This document shows, in pieces, positions 36,143 through 44,787 of a stretch of 64,000 nt of DNA. How positions within the stretch are numbered: position 1 is the first letter of the stretch; each line of letters opens with the position of its first letter. The notes under the pieces were generated by a model. It searched no databases. It was not told the origin of the DNA and saw only the letters and a list, made by a program, of their open reading frames with translations. A program made the translations under genes and the position numbers. This stretch comes from Niabella sp. (lineage in GTDB: Bacteria > Bacteroidota > Bacteroidia > Chitinophagales > Chitinophagaceae): NCBI GenBank assembly GCA_017744715.1, contig JAGIAT010000013.1, positions 1 through 64,000 of the forward strand, given 5' to 3'.

Positions 36143-37369
36143 TTACAAAAAATGTTCAACCATTTTATCCAGCGGGCTACTTTCTTTAAAAAAGGCGGTT
36201 AGCTTTTCAATCACCCGTTCCACCAGTGCATCCGGGCAGGAAGCGCCGCTGGTCATTAGGATCTTTATGGGAGTATGTGCGGGAAGAAAATGCTTTGTGA
36301 GCAGCTCCTGTTTGGTATGAAAATTATAATGAAGGATCTCATCCCGGCTCAGGATCTTTTCCGCATTGTTGATAAAATAAGTGGGTAGCTTTTCTTCACA
36401 GAGTTCTACGAGGTGCGAGGTGTTGGATGAATTATAACCGCCCACCACAATGGCAAAATCCGCCGGGGTCTGCAGCATTTCACTTACCGAGGTCTGGTTA
36501 TCGTTGGTGGCATAGCACAGGGTATCCCGGGTATCGGCAAACCGTTCGGCCAGGTTCTCTTTGGTCAGTCCGTACTTTTCAATCATCACCTGTTTGAGGT
36601 AGTCGGCAATGGCCTGGGTATCGCTGGCCAGCATGGTGGTCTGATTGACTACACCTATACGGTTCAGGTCCCTGGTAATGTTGAATCCTTCGCTGTACTG
36701 GCCTTTGAATTCGGTATAAAAATCCTCGGGTGGTTTTTCACCGGAAATATATTTCGACAGCTCGATGGTTTGCGCCATATTCTTTACCACAACGGAAGGA
36801 GCATTGAATGCGGCATGCGAAAACGTGGCCCGGGTTTCTTCATGGGCAGGCTTTCCATGAATCACAATGGAATAATCTTTTTTGGCGATCACCTCACTTC
36901 GGTTCCATACTTTTTCCACGAAAGGGCAGGTTGTATTGTATTTTTCCGTGTGAATGCCGATGTTATTTAGTTTTTGCTCGATCTCCAGCGTGGTGCCAAA
37001 AGCCGGGATGAGCACGATGTCCTCGGGGGTAAGTTCTTCAAAAGCAATGATCTGCCGGCCATGCGTGTCCTGCAGAAAATGTACGCCCCTTGAAAGAAGG
37101 TCCTTATTCACCTGGGGATTATGGATCATTTCGCTGAGCAGGAAGATCCGTTTTCCGGGATTTTCATCAATGGTTCTGAAGGCGATTTCAATAGCATTCT
37201 CCACGCCGTAGCAAAACCCGAAATGCCGGGCCAGGTAAATCTGTACCGGGCCAAAATCCAGGAACGTAGGCGAGAAGTCTTTTTTAAGCTTGTCTCTTTC
37301 CTTACGTTTTCTTTTTATTGCGGAAATCAACGGGCTCCTGTAAAAAACAGGTACATCAAACTGCTTCAT
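36143..37369 (-). CDS. ispH: 4-hydroxy-3-methylbut-2-enyl diphosphate reductase
   Basis: Last enzyme of the MEP isoprenoid pathway: a [4Fe-4S] protein that reduces HMBPP to IPP and DMAPP in the cytoplasm. Cluster cysteines are visible in RHFGFCYGVENAI (Cys53), YNTTCPFVEKVW (Cys148) and TSGASCPDALVE near the C-terminus. The substrate-binding HGKPAHEE and SNTSHL/NSSNTSHLVELC segments are present. The 408 residues include an N-terminal extension of about 40 residues (DKLKKDFSPTFLDFG) that I recall as usual in Bacteroidota homologues. A TAATTTTG -7-like box on the minus strand at 37381-37374 lies very close to the ATG, which would imply a nearly leaderless transcript. It is the first gene of the minus-strand operon. 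Confidence 0.95.
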   Translation of the reverse strand: MKQFDVPVFYRSPLISAIKRKRKERDKLKKDFSPTFLDFGPVQIYLARHFGFCYGVENAIEIAFRTIDENPGKRIFLLSEMIHNPQVNKDLLSRGVHFLQDTHGRQIIAFEELTPEDIVLIPAFGTTLEIEQKLNNIGIHTEKYNTTCPFVEKVWNRSEVIAKKDYSIVIHGKPAHEETRATFSHAAFNAPSVVVKNMAQTIELSKYISGEKPPEDFYTEFKGQYSEGFNITRDLNRIGVVNQTTMLASDTQAIADYLKQVMIEKYGLTKENLAERFADTRDTLCYATNDNQTSVSEMLQTPADFAIVVGGYNSSNTSHLVELCEEKLPTYFINNAEKILSRDEILHYNFHTKQELLTKHFLPAHTPIKILMTSGASCPDALVERVIEKLTAFFKESSPLDKMVEHFL

Positions 37370-37545
37370 CCGGCAAAATTACTTGATATCTTTTAAAGCA
37401 CCACAACGGAGTTATGATTCCGGATTTCAGCCCCCCGGACATGGCGCCGGCAAGGTTCCCCGGAATCTGAATGCTCAATTCTGGAATCTGGAATCTGAAC
37501 TCTTAAATCTCAAAAAAACAATTATCTTCAGGCAAAAGATGCAAC

Positions 37546-38964
37546 ATGAGCAAATGGTATTTACCTGCAACGTTGCTTTTGATAACGGGGGCTTGTAAGC
37601 TGATGCCCGGGGAGGATCATAAAAAAGAACCAGAAGGAAAATCAAAAACGGCAACAATGACAGCGGAAACAACAGACTGGAAACATACGACCAATATATA
37701 CGAAGTAAATCTGCGGCAGTATACACCGGAAGGCTCATTTAACGCATTTGCGGCGGCCCTGCCCCGGTTAAAGGACATGGGTGTAAAAACCCTTTGGTTT
37801 ATGCCTATTACACCCATCGCAAAAGAAAAAATGAAAGGCACCCTGGGAAGCTATTATGCCTGTTCCGATTATACAGCAATAAATCCTGAATTTGGTACAC
37901 TGCAGGACTTTCAAAACCTGGTAAAACGGGCACACGAAATGGGCTTTAAGGTCATCATCGACTGGGTGGCGAATCATACGGGATGGGATCATGTGTGGAC
38001 TCGTTCGCACCCTGACTATTATTTAAAAGACAGTGCTACAGGTACGTTTAAGGTGGCCAGCGGGATGGATGATATTATCGAGTTAAATTATGGTAATCCG
38101 GAATTGCGGAAGGCCATGATCGATGCGATGAAATTCTGGGTGCAGCAGGCAGATATCGATGGGTTCCGGTGTGACCTGGCTTCCTGGGTGGAGCTGGATT
38201 TCTGGAAAGAGGCCCGTCCGCAGCTGGATGCCGTAAAACCATTATTCTGGCTGGGAGAATACGATGAGCTGGAGAACCCCGATTACGGAAAGGTATTCGA
38301 TGCCAGTTATTCCTGGAAATGGATGCATAAAACCGAAGACTTTTTTAAGAAGCAGCAACCATTGTCGGAACTATACGACCTGCTGCAACAATATAACACT
38401 ATTGGCGATTCCAGTATGCGTGCCTGGTTTACCTCAAATCATGATGAAAACAGCTGGAACGGAACCGAGTATGAAAAATATGGAGACCTGGCGAAACCGC
38501 TGGCGGTGTTCAGTTGTACCTGGAACGGTATTCCGCTGGTGTATAGCGGACAGGAAATACCATTGAAGGGAAAACGGTTGCAGTTTTTTGACCGGGATCC
38601 GATTCCCTGGCCGGGCAATCATGTGGCACAAACGGATGGACTGGCATTGCATTCTTTTTATAAAGTATTGTTGAATTTACATACCACCAATCCTGCATTG
38701 CGGGGTGGCGATCCTGCTGTGACCACTTTTAAACTAACGACCACTGCAGATGATAAGGTGTTTGCTTATCTGCGTAAGAATGGTGATCACGAAGTGCTGG
38801 TGGTATTGAATTTTTCCGACGCATCAAACCTGTCTGTCCAGATCACGGATGCTCATTTAACCGGTTCGTTTACGGATGTTTTTTCCGGAACTACCCGTGA
38901 TTTTTCCAATACAAAAAGTTTTGAACTGCAGCCGTATGGATACCTGATTTACGAAAAACGATAG
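37546..38964 (+). CDS. Alpha-amylase family lipoprotein (GH13)
   Basis: Exported GH13 enzyme predicted to act on alpha-glucans. The signal peptide ends in a lipobox (LLLITGACK, Cys17), so it is an outer-membrane or periplasmic lipoprotein. Motifs are DWVANHTG (region I, about residues 141-148), GFRCDLASW (region II; the nucleophile Asp about residue 208), LFWLGEYDE (region III Glu) and FTSNHDENSW (region IV). All catalytic residues are intact. Length 472 residues, no extra binding domain seen. It stands alone, divergent from ispH and followed by a repeat block, so it is probably transcribed on its own. With the neopullulanase-like protein at 0.6 kb and glgB it adds to the alpha-glucan capacity of the region. 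Confidence 0.92.
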   Translation: MSKWYLPATLLLITGACKLMPGEDHKKEPEGKSKTATMTAETTDWKHTTNIYEVNLRQYTPEGSFNAFAAALPRLKDMGVKTLWFMPITPIAKEKMKGTLGSYYACSDYTAINPEFGTLQDFQNLVKRAHEMGFKVIIDWVANHTGWDHVWTRSHPDYYLKDSATGTFKVASGMDDIIELNYGNPELRKAMIDAMKFWVQQADIDGFRCDLASWVELDFWKEARPQLDAVKPLFWLGEYDELENPDYGKVFDASYSWKWMHKTEDFFKKQQPLSELYDLLQQYNTIGDSSMRAWFTSNHDENSWNGTEYEKYGDLAKPLAVFSCTWNGIPLVYSGQEIPLKGKRLQFFDRDPIPWPGNHVAQTDGLALHSFYKVLLNLHTTNPALRGGDPAVTTFKLTTTADDKVFAYLRKNGDHEVLVVLNFSDASNLSVQITDAHLTGSFTDVFSGTTRDFSNTKSFELQPYGYLIYEKR

Positions 38965-38969
38965 GAGGG

Positions 38970-39205
38970 ATATTATATTTCAGGTTCCAGGTTTTAAGTT
39001 TCAGGTTAGATTTCGTTTTACACTTGATGTGACGGGGCAGGTTTATATTCCGCAACGTAATCAACTGAAAACGGATGACTGAAAACTGAAAACTGGATGT
39101 TCCAGGTTGGATTCTGTCTTACACTTGATATGGCGGGACAGATTTAGATCCCGGAACAAAATCAACTGAAAACTGATTGCTGAAAACTAATGACTGAAAA
39201 CCACT
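38970..39205 (+). repeat. Dispersed repeat block, two related units
   Basis: Two units of about 110 bp, each with a TTCCAGGTTggATTCTGT-like start, TTACACTTGATRTGRCGGGRCAG, and a run of ACTGAAAACTGATGACTGAA words. The second half matches the repeat family at the window start, with the same orientation although the next gene is on the minus strand. Confidence 0.75.
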
Positions 39206-39207
39206 GT

Positions 39208-39642
39208 CTACCCGTTACTATGTATATAATCCTTTAAATGATTGATGGTTTCCTTCTGCTGAAGAATGGTTTCTTTTACAACATCGCTGATCGAAATGAT
39301 GCCGGCCAGTTGCCCGTTGATAAATACCGGCAGATACCGGATATTCTTATCACTCATCAGTTCCATACAATGTTCCACCGAATCCTCCGGAGAGATATGG
39401 GGCAGTTCGGTCGACATAATCTCCTCCACGGTAGTATCTGAAGAATGTTTCCCCTTCAGAATGACCTTTCGGGAATAGTCGCGCTCGGTGATGATGCCCA
39501 GGTAGTTTTCTCCATTTCGTACAACCAGGGCGCCAATATTTTTGTCGGCCATTAATTCCAGCGCATGGTAAACAGAAGTAGACGGAGCAATGCTGATTGC
39601 ATCATGCCCTTTACGGGCAAGAATATTGGAGACCTTAGCCAT
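39208..39642 (-). CDS. Tandem CBS-domain protein
   Basis: A 144-residue protein made of two CBS domains (about 10-65, ISIAPSTSVYHALELMADKNIGALVV; and about 72-128, MSTELPHISPEDSVEHCMELMSDKNIRYLPVF). Such stand-alone pairs usually bind adenine nucleotides and act as energy or ligand sensors. No partner enzyme domain is attached. A TATTTTTG box on the minus strand at 39676-39669 fits the -7 consensus and would place transcription just before the ATG, though no -33 TTG is evident. The gene is bordered by repeat blocks on both sides and has no operon partners. Confidence 0.9.
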   Translation of the reverse strand: MAKVSNILARKGHDAISIAPSTSVYHALELMADKNIGALVVRNGENYLGIITERDYSRKVILKGKHSSDTTVEEIMSTELPHISPEDSVEHCMELMSDKNIRYLPVFINGQLAGIISISDVVKETILQQKETINHLKDYIHSNG

Positions 39643-39717
39643 AGCAATGATTTAGAACAGCAATATATCAAAAATAGCGCAGAAAACCTAATCGGATTAT
39701 CGGCCGATGGCTAAATG

Positions 39718-39780
39718 ATAAACGCCGAATGCTGGATGCTAAATGTCAAATGCCGAATGCTGAACGCTGAATGCTTTTCA
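39718..39780 (+). repeat. Short dispersed repeat block
   Basis: Run of AATGCTGGATGCTAAATG and CGAATGCTGAACGCTGAATGC words, matching the family at 1-560 in sequence and orientation. Confidence 0.65.
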
Positions 39781-40920
39781 TCAAACAAGTGCTTCCGCGC
39801 TGTAATCTTTGATCACATTATACAGGGTGCCTCTTTCCACCGGCTTCCGGTGTGCCTGCTGAATGAGTACCACCAGATCCTGTGTAGACATTGAAGGTAC
39901 CTGTTCCTCGGCGCCGGCCATGGAATAGATCTTCGTGGTATCATCAATGGTGCCGTCGAGGTCGTTTACACCAAAGGAAAGCGACAGCTGGGCATTTTGC
40001 CGCCCCAGCATGGGCCAGTAGGCCTTCAGGTGCGGAAAATTATCCAGGTAAATACGCGCAATGGCATAGAGCCGCATGTCTTCCACAAGCGTAGATTCGG
40101 ATACATGGCTCATATCATTGTCTTTGTTACGGAATTTTAGCGGGATAAACGTATTAAAGCCGCCGGTGCGGTCCTGCAGTTCGCGAAGCCGGCGCATATG
40201 GTCTACCCGGTCTTCAAAGCTTTCAATATGCCCGTAAAGCATGGTGGCATTGGTATGCATCCCCAGCTCATGGGCGGTACCATGGATGTTTAACCAGCCG
40301 TCGGCATCCACCTTATCCGGACAGATCTGCGCGCGTATTTCCGGGGCAAAGATCTCGGCACCACCACCGGGAAGGCTTTCCAGCCCGGCATCCTTCAAAT
40401 ATTCCAATCCTTCCCGCACGGTTTTTTTGGCCTTTCGGAACATATAATCCAGCTCAACCGCGGTAAATCCTTTAATATGAAGACCGGGCCGGTGTGCTTT
40501 TATTTTCCGGAGCAGTTCCGCAAAGAACTCCAGGTTCATTTTAGGATGTACGCCTCCTACAATATGTACTTCCGTTACCGGTTCATCGTCGTATTTCTTC
40601 ACAATGTCCAGCATCTGCTCCAGCCCCAGTTCCCATGCCTCATCGCGGTGCGCATATAAGCGGCTGTAGCTGCAAAAATTGCAGGTATAAATACAGGCAT
40701 TTGTCGGTTCTATGTGAAAATTCCGGTTAAAATACGTAATATCTCCATGTAGCCTTTCGCGTACAAAATTGGCCAGTGATCCTACAAAGCCCAGGCTGCC
40801 TTTTTCAAAAAGGAGCAGGGCTTCTGCATCCGTAATGCGCTGGTTATCGTAAACTTTTTGAGCGATGTTTTTCAGATCGGTATCTTCCGTTAAAATAGAT
40901 GTCTCTAACACTGCTGCCAT
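39781..40920 (-). CDS. mqnE: Aminofutalosine synthase (radical SAM)
   Basis: Radical-SAM enzyme of the futalosine route to menaquinone. It joins the enolpyruvyl benzoate precursor to the adenosyl group to give aminofutalosine. Starting at ATG 40920 (MAAVLETS) the protein has 379 residues. An upstream in-frame start at 41010 would add an unrelated 30-residue tail. The cluster motif is C76-IYT-C80-NF-C83 (NACIYTCNFCSYSR). Other family signatures are HIVGGVHPKM, SLPGGGAEIFAPEIR and NATMLYGHIES. A TAAATTTG -7 box lies on the minus strand at 40943-40936. MqnC is the closest alternative family, but the GGGAEIF and GHIE motifs favour MqnE. Implies that menaquinone is made by the futalosine pathway in this organism. 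Confidence 0.9.
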   Translation of the reverse strand: MAAVLETSILTEDTDLKNIAQKVYDNQRITDAEALLLFEKGSLGFVGSLANFVRERLHGDITYFNRNFHIEPTNACIYTCNFCSYSRLYAHRDEAWELGLEQMLDIVKKYDDEPVTEVHIVGGVHPKMNLEFFAELLRKIKAHRPGLHIKGFTAVELDYMFRKAKKTVREGLEYLKDAGLESLPGGGAEIFAPEIRAQICPDKVDADGWLNIHGTAHELGMHTNATMLYGHIESFEDRVDHMRRLRELQDRTGGFNTFIPLKFRNKDNDMSHVSESTLVEDMRLYAIARIYLDNFPHLKAYWPMLGRQNAQLSLSFGVNDLDGTIDDTTKIYSMAGAEEQVPSMSTQDLVVLIQQAHRKPVERGTLYNVIKDYSAEALV

Positions 40921-41282
40921 GCTGCTTATTTTTTGCAAATTTAGCGCTTTTCGCGTTCGGGGTTTCACGTTTAAAGCCCAAAGTTTCAGGTTCGGTTGTT
41001 TAGCCGGCATCCGCGCGGGGAATCAGGCATCGCACAGCAGGAACAGCCCATCAGGAGCCCTGCTAAATCTAAAACAGCCTTCAGTTGTCGGTTTTCAGCC
41101 ATCGGCCGCTGTGCAGGAGCGCATCGATCCGTTTTCCCGCACCAGGTGTTAACCGGGGGGGGCAGGAACTTTGAACGCCGGGCCTGAAACCCTGCAGCTT
41201 CCCCGGAAGATTTTCATAAAACTTCGGGTTTAATAGCTATCTTCAATGGTTGTATAGTAAATAACGAGACTAAAGTTCATTT
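40921..41282. other. Divergent intergenic region mqnE / MFS transporter
   Basis: About 360 bp with no credible gene. Only the minus-strand TAAATTTG box (40936-40943) was recognised. No repeat or hairpin terminator was seen. Confidence 0.5.
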
Positions 41283-42530
41283 ATGAGCATAAAACTAAGA
41301 TTGACGATCATCAATTTTTTACAGTTTTTTATCTGGGGGTCCTATCTTACTTCAATAGGAGGATATATGTACTCCACGCTTCATTTTAAAGGGGAACAGA
41401 TCGGTACCGTATTTTTAACATTAGGAATTGCCTCTATTTTTATGCCTCCTGTGCTTGGCATTATTAGTGACAGGTGGGTGAATACAGAACGGCTCCTCGG
41501 CCTGTCACATATAGCCGGAGCCGGAGCACTCTACTATACCGCTACATTATCTGAACCGACCGAAATGTTTTGGGGAATGTTGCTCGTTTGCATTACCTAT
41601 ATGCCAACGATATCACTGAACAATGCGGTGGCTTATCATATCTTAAAAAACAACGGACTAGAGCCGCAAAAAGATTTTCCTCCGATACGAGTATGGGGTA
41701 CTATTGGATTTATTGCTGCTATGTGGTTAACCGATCTGTTTCACTGGACGCTTACCAACGGCCAACTGATCTTTGCGGCGGGAAGTGCGTTGGTAACCGG
41801 GATGTATTGTTTTACACTACCTCCCTGCAAGCCGGAAAATCAGGGTCCCAGATCGCTTGCCGCAGCGTTTGGAGTAGACGCCTTTCGTCTTTTTAAAATA
41901 CCCAAGATGGCTATCTTTTTTATCTTCTCTATGTTTTTAGGAGCGGCTCTGCAAGTCACCAATCAATGGGGGGTGCCATTTATTGATCATTTTAAATTTG
42001 ATCCTGTTTTTGCTGATACTATCGGAGTAAAGTATCCGAATATATTAATTTCGATCTCTCAGATATCTGAAACTGCGTTTATTGTTACCATCCCCTTCTT
42101 TTTAAGAAAATATGGAATTAAAACGGTAATGCTGATGAGCATGTTTGCCTGGTTTCTGCGTTTTGGCTTGTTTGGCATCGGCGACCCTGGAAAGGGGCTG
42201 GTATTTCTAGTTTTGTCGATGATTGTGTACGGCATGGCCTTCGACTTTTTTAACATATCCGGTTCGCTTTTTATAGAGAAAGAGGCACCTTCAAAAATAA
42301 GAGGAAGTGCACAGGGGGTCTTTATGATGATGACGAATGGAATTGGGGCCATGATCGGAAGTTTTGGAAGCGGGTGGCTGGTGCAGCATTTTACACAGGA
42401 AGAAACTACCAACTGGACAACAGTCTGGTTTATTTTTGCTGTGTATGCATTGGCTGTCGGAGTTCTTTTTGCTTTAATATTCCGGTACCGGCACAACCCC
42501 GAAGCGGTAGAAAAGGCCGCAATGCACTAA
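41283..42530 (+). CDS. MFS transporter, nucleoside:H+ symporter-like (NupG family)
   Basis: A 415-residue inner-membrane transporter with about twelve hydrophobic helices. The start (MSIKLRLTIINFLQFFIWGSYLTSIGGYM) and the segments GIASIFMPPVLGIISDRW, PPIRVWGTIGFIAAMWLTDL and FFNISGSLFIEKEAPSKIRGSAQG match the NupG/XapB nucleoside permease group of the major facilitator superfamily. Substrate is inferred to be nucleosides. It stands divergent from mqnE and 144 bp before thioredoxin, whose own promoter is evident, so it is probably monocistronic. A link to nucleoside-containing futalosine intermediates is possible but unproven. Confidence 0.85.
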   Translation: MSIKLRLTIINFLQFFIWGSYLTSIGGYMYSTLHFKGEQIGTVFLTLGIASIFMPPVLGIISDRWVNTERLLGLSHIAGAGALYYTATLSEPTEMFWGMLLVCITYMPTISLNNAVAYHILKNNGLEPQKDFPPIRVWGTIGFIAAMWLTDLFHWTLTNGQLIFAAGSALVTGMYCFTLPPCKPENQGPRSLAAAFGVDAFRLFKIPKMAIFFIFSMFLGAALQVTNQWGVPFIDHFKFDPVFADTIGVKYPNILISISQISETAFIVTIPFFLRKYGIKTVMLMSMFAWFLRFGLFGIGDPGKGLVFLVLSMIVYGMAFDFFNISGSLFIEKEAPSKIRGSAQGVFMMMTNGIGAMIGSFGSGWLVQHFTQEETTNWTTVWFIFAVYALAVGVLFALIFRYRHNPEAVEKAAMH

Positions 42531-42604
42531 ATGAACGGCTGTTAGCGGTCATTTGTCAGGCCTTTTACCTGTATTGACATTTTCTGCACAACTTTTTGTC
42601 AATA

Positions 42605-42635
42605 TTGCCTGTTATTAAAATGGGAACTAAATTTG
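42605..42635 (+). promoter_or_regulatory. Promoter of thioredoxin gene
   Basis: TTG at 42605-42607 and exact -7 box TAAATTTG (TAnnTTTG) at 42628-42635 with 20 nt between them, matching the primary-sigma promoter of Bacteroidota. The start codon is 40 bp downstream. Confidence 0.75.
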
Positions 42636-42674
42636 TAATTCGTTTTCAACAATTAATCAATTAAAATATTCGAA

Positions 42675-42995
42675 ATGGCAAAAGAGTTTAATGATTCCAA
42701 CTTTCAAACAGAGGTTTTGGACTCTGATAAATTAACGGTGGTGGATTTTTGGGCAGAATGGTGCGGCCCCTGCCGTGCAATCGGGCCGGTGATTGAGGAA
42801 TTATCCAAAGAATATGAAGGAAAGGTAAATATCGGTAAAGTGAACGTAGATGTAAATCCCCAGGTTTCCATGAATTACGGAATCACTTCCATTCCTGCCA
42901 TCCTGTTTATCAAAAATGGCCAGGTAGTGGATAAGCTGGTAGGTGCACAGCCTAAAGGTAACTTTGTAAAGAAGATCGAATCACATCTGAATTGA
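42675..42995 (+). CDS. trxA: Thioredoxin
   Basis: Cytoplasmic dithiol-disulfide oxidoreductase. The 106 residues form a single thioredoxin fold with the active site W-C-G-P-C (FWAEWCGPCRAIGP, about residues 27-40). The cis-Pro segment is ITSIPAILFIKNG (about 70-82). Length is standard. It has its own promoter and is followed by a clear terminator, so it is a single-gene transcript. Nothing unusual in the sequence. Confidence 0.97.
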   Translation: MAKEFNDSNFQTEVLDSDKLTVVDFWAEWCGPCRAIGPVIEELSKEYEGKVNIGKVNVDVNPQVSMNYGITSIPAILFIKNGQVVDKLVGAQPKGNFVKKIESHLN

Positions 42996-43020
42996 TCCGG
43001 ACAAACAGCTTAACTTTTTA

Positions 43021-43050
43021 AAGCCCCGTCGAGTTTTTCGCGGGGCTTTT
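43021..43050 (+). terminator. Rho-independent terminator after trxA
   Basis: Stem AAGCCCCG / CGGGGCTT around a 12-nt loop (partly closed by CGA/TCG) followed by TTTTTT, 25 bp after the trxA stop. Confidence 0.9.
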
Positions 43051-43393
43051 TTGTTGGCGGGGCCAGTTAGCCGGAAGCATATCCGGTTACTGCAAATACC
43101 AGAATGGGCCGGGGAATACTGCCGGAACGCAGCATAACGGAACAGAATCCCGGAGGGAAATCGATTGCGCAAAAAAAGATTACCGGATAAGAATCGTACC
43201 CGTTTTTGACCGGAATGCGCGCCGGCACTGCGTTTCGGGCGAAAGCTTACAGGCTGCAAGGTGTATCGGATATGGTGGCTGCAGCAGAAAAAAAAATATC
43301 TCCGGGTACTAAATACCAAAAACCTGCTAATTTTATTCTATCCGGATTCGCAGGAAACAGGATTACTGAACGTCTAATTTTCTGATTTTTGTA
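43051..43393. other. Intergenic region upstream of the first LacI gene
   Basis: About 340 bp without a supported gene, repeat or operator palindrome. It presumably holds the promoter of the regulator gene that follows. Confidence 0.45.
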
Positions 43394-44407
43394 GTGAAAC
43401 ATTTATCCATTAAAGACATTGCCCGGCTTGCAGGGGTTGCTCCATCTACGGTTTCGTTCGTTGTGAACGGCAAACACCAGGAGATGCGGATCAGCGATGA
43501 AATGGTCAAGCATATCCAGGCCATCATAAAAAAAACCGGTTATATTCCCAACCGGGCTGCTGCAAGCCTCCGTACAGGAAGAACCCATGTCATCGGGCTG
43601 ATCGTGGAAGACATCGCCAATGCTTTTTTTGCATCCCTGGCCAAGTCGGTTGAATCGGTGGCTGCCAAAGTCGGCTACCGCGTGGTTTATGGAAGCACGG
43701 AAAACGACGACGGGAAGGGCAATGATTTGATCCAGTTGCTGGCCAAGCAGGTAGATGGCTTTTTGATTACACCTTCCACGGGTATGAAAGCCGGGGTGCA
43801 GGCATTAAAAAAGACCCGGAAACCGCTGGTGCTGATCGACCGTTATTTTCCGGATGAGGACATCCCGTTTGCACTGGTAGACAATTATGGGGGCGTAAGC
43901 CAGGCCACGGAATACCTGATTGCGAAGAAGAAGAAACATATTGCTTTTGTTAATGTAGCGCTGGACCAGGTGCAGATGAGTGAGCGGGAGCGGGCCTTTG
44001 TGGATGTAATGAGCAGTCGCGGATTGTTTCATAAAAAACTATTGTTACGGCTTCCGTATTACCAGGATAAAACCCAATATGAACCGCGGATCCGCAGCTT
44101 TCTTCAAAAACAACCCGAGATTGATGCCATTATTTTTGCAACCAATTACCTGGGAATGTTTGGGATCAAAGCGCTCAAAGACCTGGACATTGCCATTCCC
44201 GGAAAGGTAGCGGTACTCAGCTTCGACGACACCGATCTTTTCCGTTTTTCCTCGCCGGCTATTTCGGTCATCAGCCAACCGGTACAGGAGATTGCCGCGC
44301 AGGCGATGCGGCTGCTGCTGGACCAGATGAACGCCAACCCAAAGAAAAAAGCCGCGGACGAAGGCGTGCTGGTCCCCCCTGAACTGATCTTACGAAATTC
44401 CGTATAA
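43394..44407 (+). CDS. LacI-family transcriptional regulator (first of two)
   Basis: A 337-residue sugar-responsive DNA-binding protein. The N-terminal helix-turn-helix is SIKDIARLAGVAPSTVSFVVNG (residues 5-26), followed by the hinge (ASLRTGRTHVIGLIVEDIANAFF) and a periplasmic-binding-protein-like effector domain (LLAKQVDGFLITPS, VAVLSFDDTDLFRFSSPAISVISQP). The start codon is GTG at 43394; no ATG lies closer to the conserved KHLSIKDIA. Its recognition helix differs from that of the second LacI protein at 55.5 kb. A CAAAAACGATTTTG palindrome lies 44 bp after its stop, before the SusC gene, and is a candidate target. Effector unknown. Confidence 0.93.
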   Translation: MKHLSIKDIARLAGVAPSTVSFVVNGKHQEMRISDEMVKHIQAIIKKTGYIPNRAAASLRTGRTHVIGLIVEDIANAFFASLAKSVESVAAKVGYRVVYGSTENDDGKGNDLIQLLAKQVDGFLITPSTGMKAGVQALKKTRKPLVLIDRYFPDEDIPFALVDNYGGVSQATEYLIAKKKKHIAFVNVALDQVQMSERERAFVDVMSSRGLFHKKLLLRLPYYQDKTQYEPRIRSFLQKQPEIDAIIFATNYLGMFGIKALKDLDIAIPGKVAVLSFDDTDLFRFSSPAISVISQPVQEIAAQAMRLLLDQMNANPKKKAADEGVLVPPELILRNSV

Positions 44408-44450
44408 AAAATTTTGTTAATTAAAATTATCCCTTTAATTTTAGTTTTTG

Positions 44451-44464
44451 CAAAAACGATTTTG
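44451..44464. promoter_or_regulatory. LacI-type operator candidate, CAAAA half-sites
   Basis: CAAAAACGATTTTG is a near-perfect 14-bp palindrome with a central CG, the usual architecture of LacI-family operators. It follows TAGTTTTTG, which resembles but does not exactly match the TAnnTTTG -7 box. Its half-sites (CAAAA) differ from the CTTAA half-sites found elsewhere in the locus. Confidence 0.5.
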
Positions 44465-44687
44465 TTGGTTTTTCAAAAACTAGGGAAACTGTTAAAAATT
44501 TGAAGGATACTTTAATTCAATGAAGGACGGAATATTAAGTCTGACGATGATTGCTTGTAAGCGAACGCTGTGAAATGAAAGGTACTGGACAAAACAGGCC
44601 TGTTTGAGATTTTCAGATTTAAAATTCAGGAAGTAAACATTTAAGGATCATTAGTCAGGAGGCGAAACCGATCGCGTTAACTAGCTT

Positions 44688-44701
44688 ATTAAACGATTAA
44701 G
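44688..44701. promoter_or_regulatory. LacI-type operator candidate, TTAA half-sites
   Basis: ATTAAACGATTAAG, matching 13 of 14 positions of the CTTAAACGATTAAG sites at 53.1 and 63.0 kb. It lies 86 bp upstream of the SusC start. Unlike those sites, no -7 box directly abuts it. Confidence 0.65.
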
Positions 44702-44787
44702 CTCTGCGGAAGGCGTATGCGCAGGCGATTGATGCGCGTAGCAGATAAATCATGTTCACGGTATTAAAAATCAATAATTGTATTTCT

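Noticed and set aside
37430..37510. CTGAATGCTCAATTCTGGAATCTGG stretch as another dispersed repeat block
   Set aside because: Only a loose likeness to the repeat family and very short; not strong enough to annotate.
42981..43319. Minus-strand frame of 112 codons after trxA
   Set aside because: Covers the terminator hairpin and has a biased Arg/Phe/Ser composition with no family likeness.
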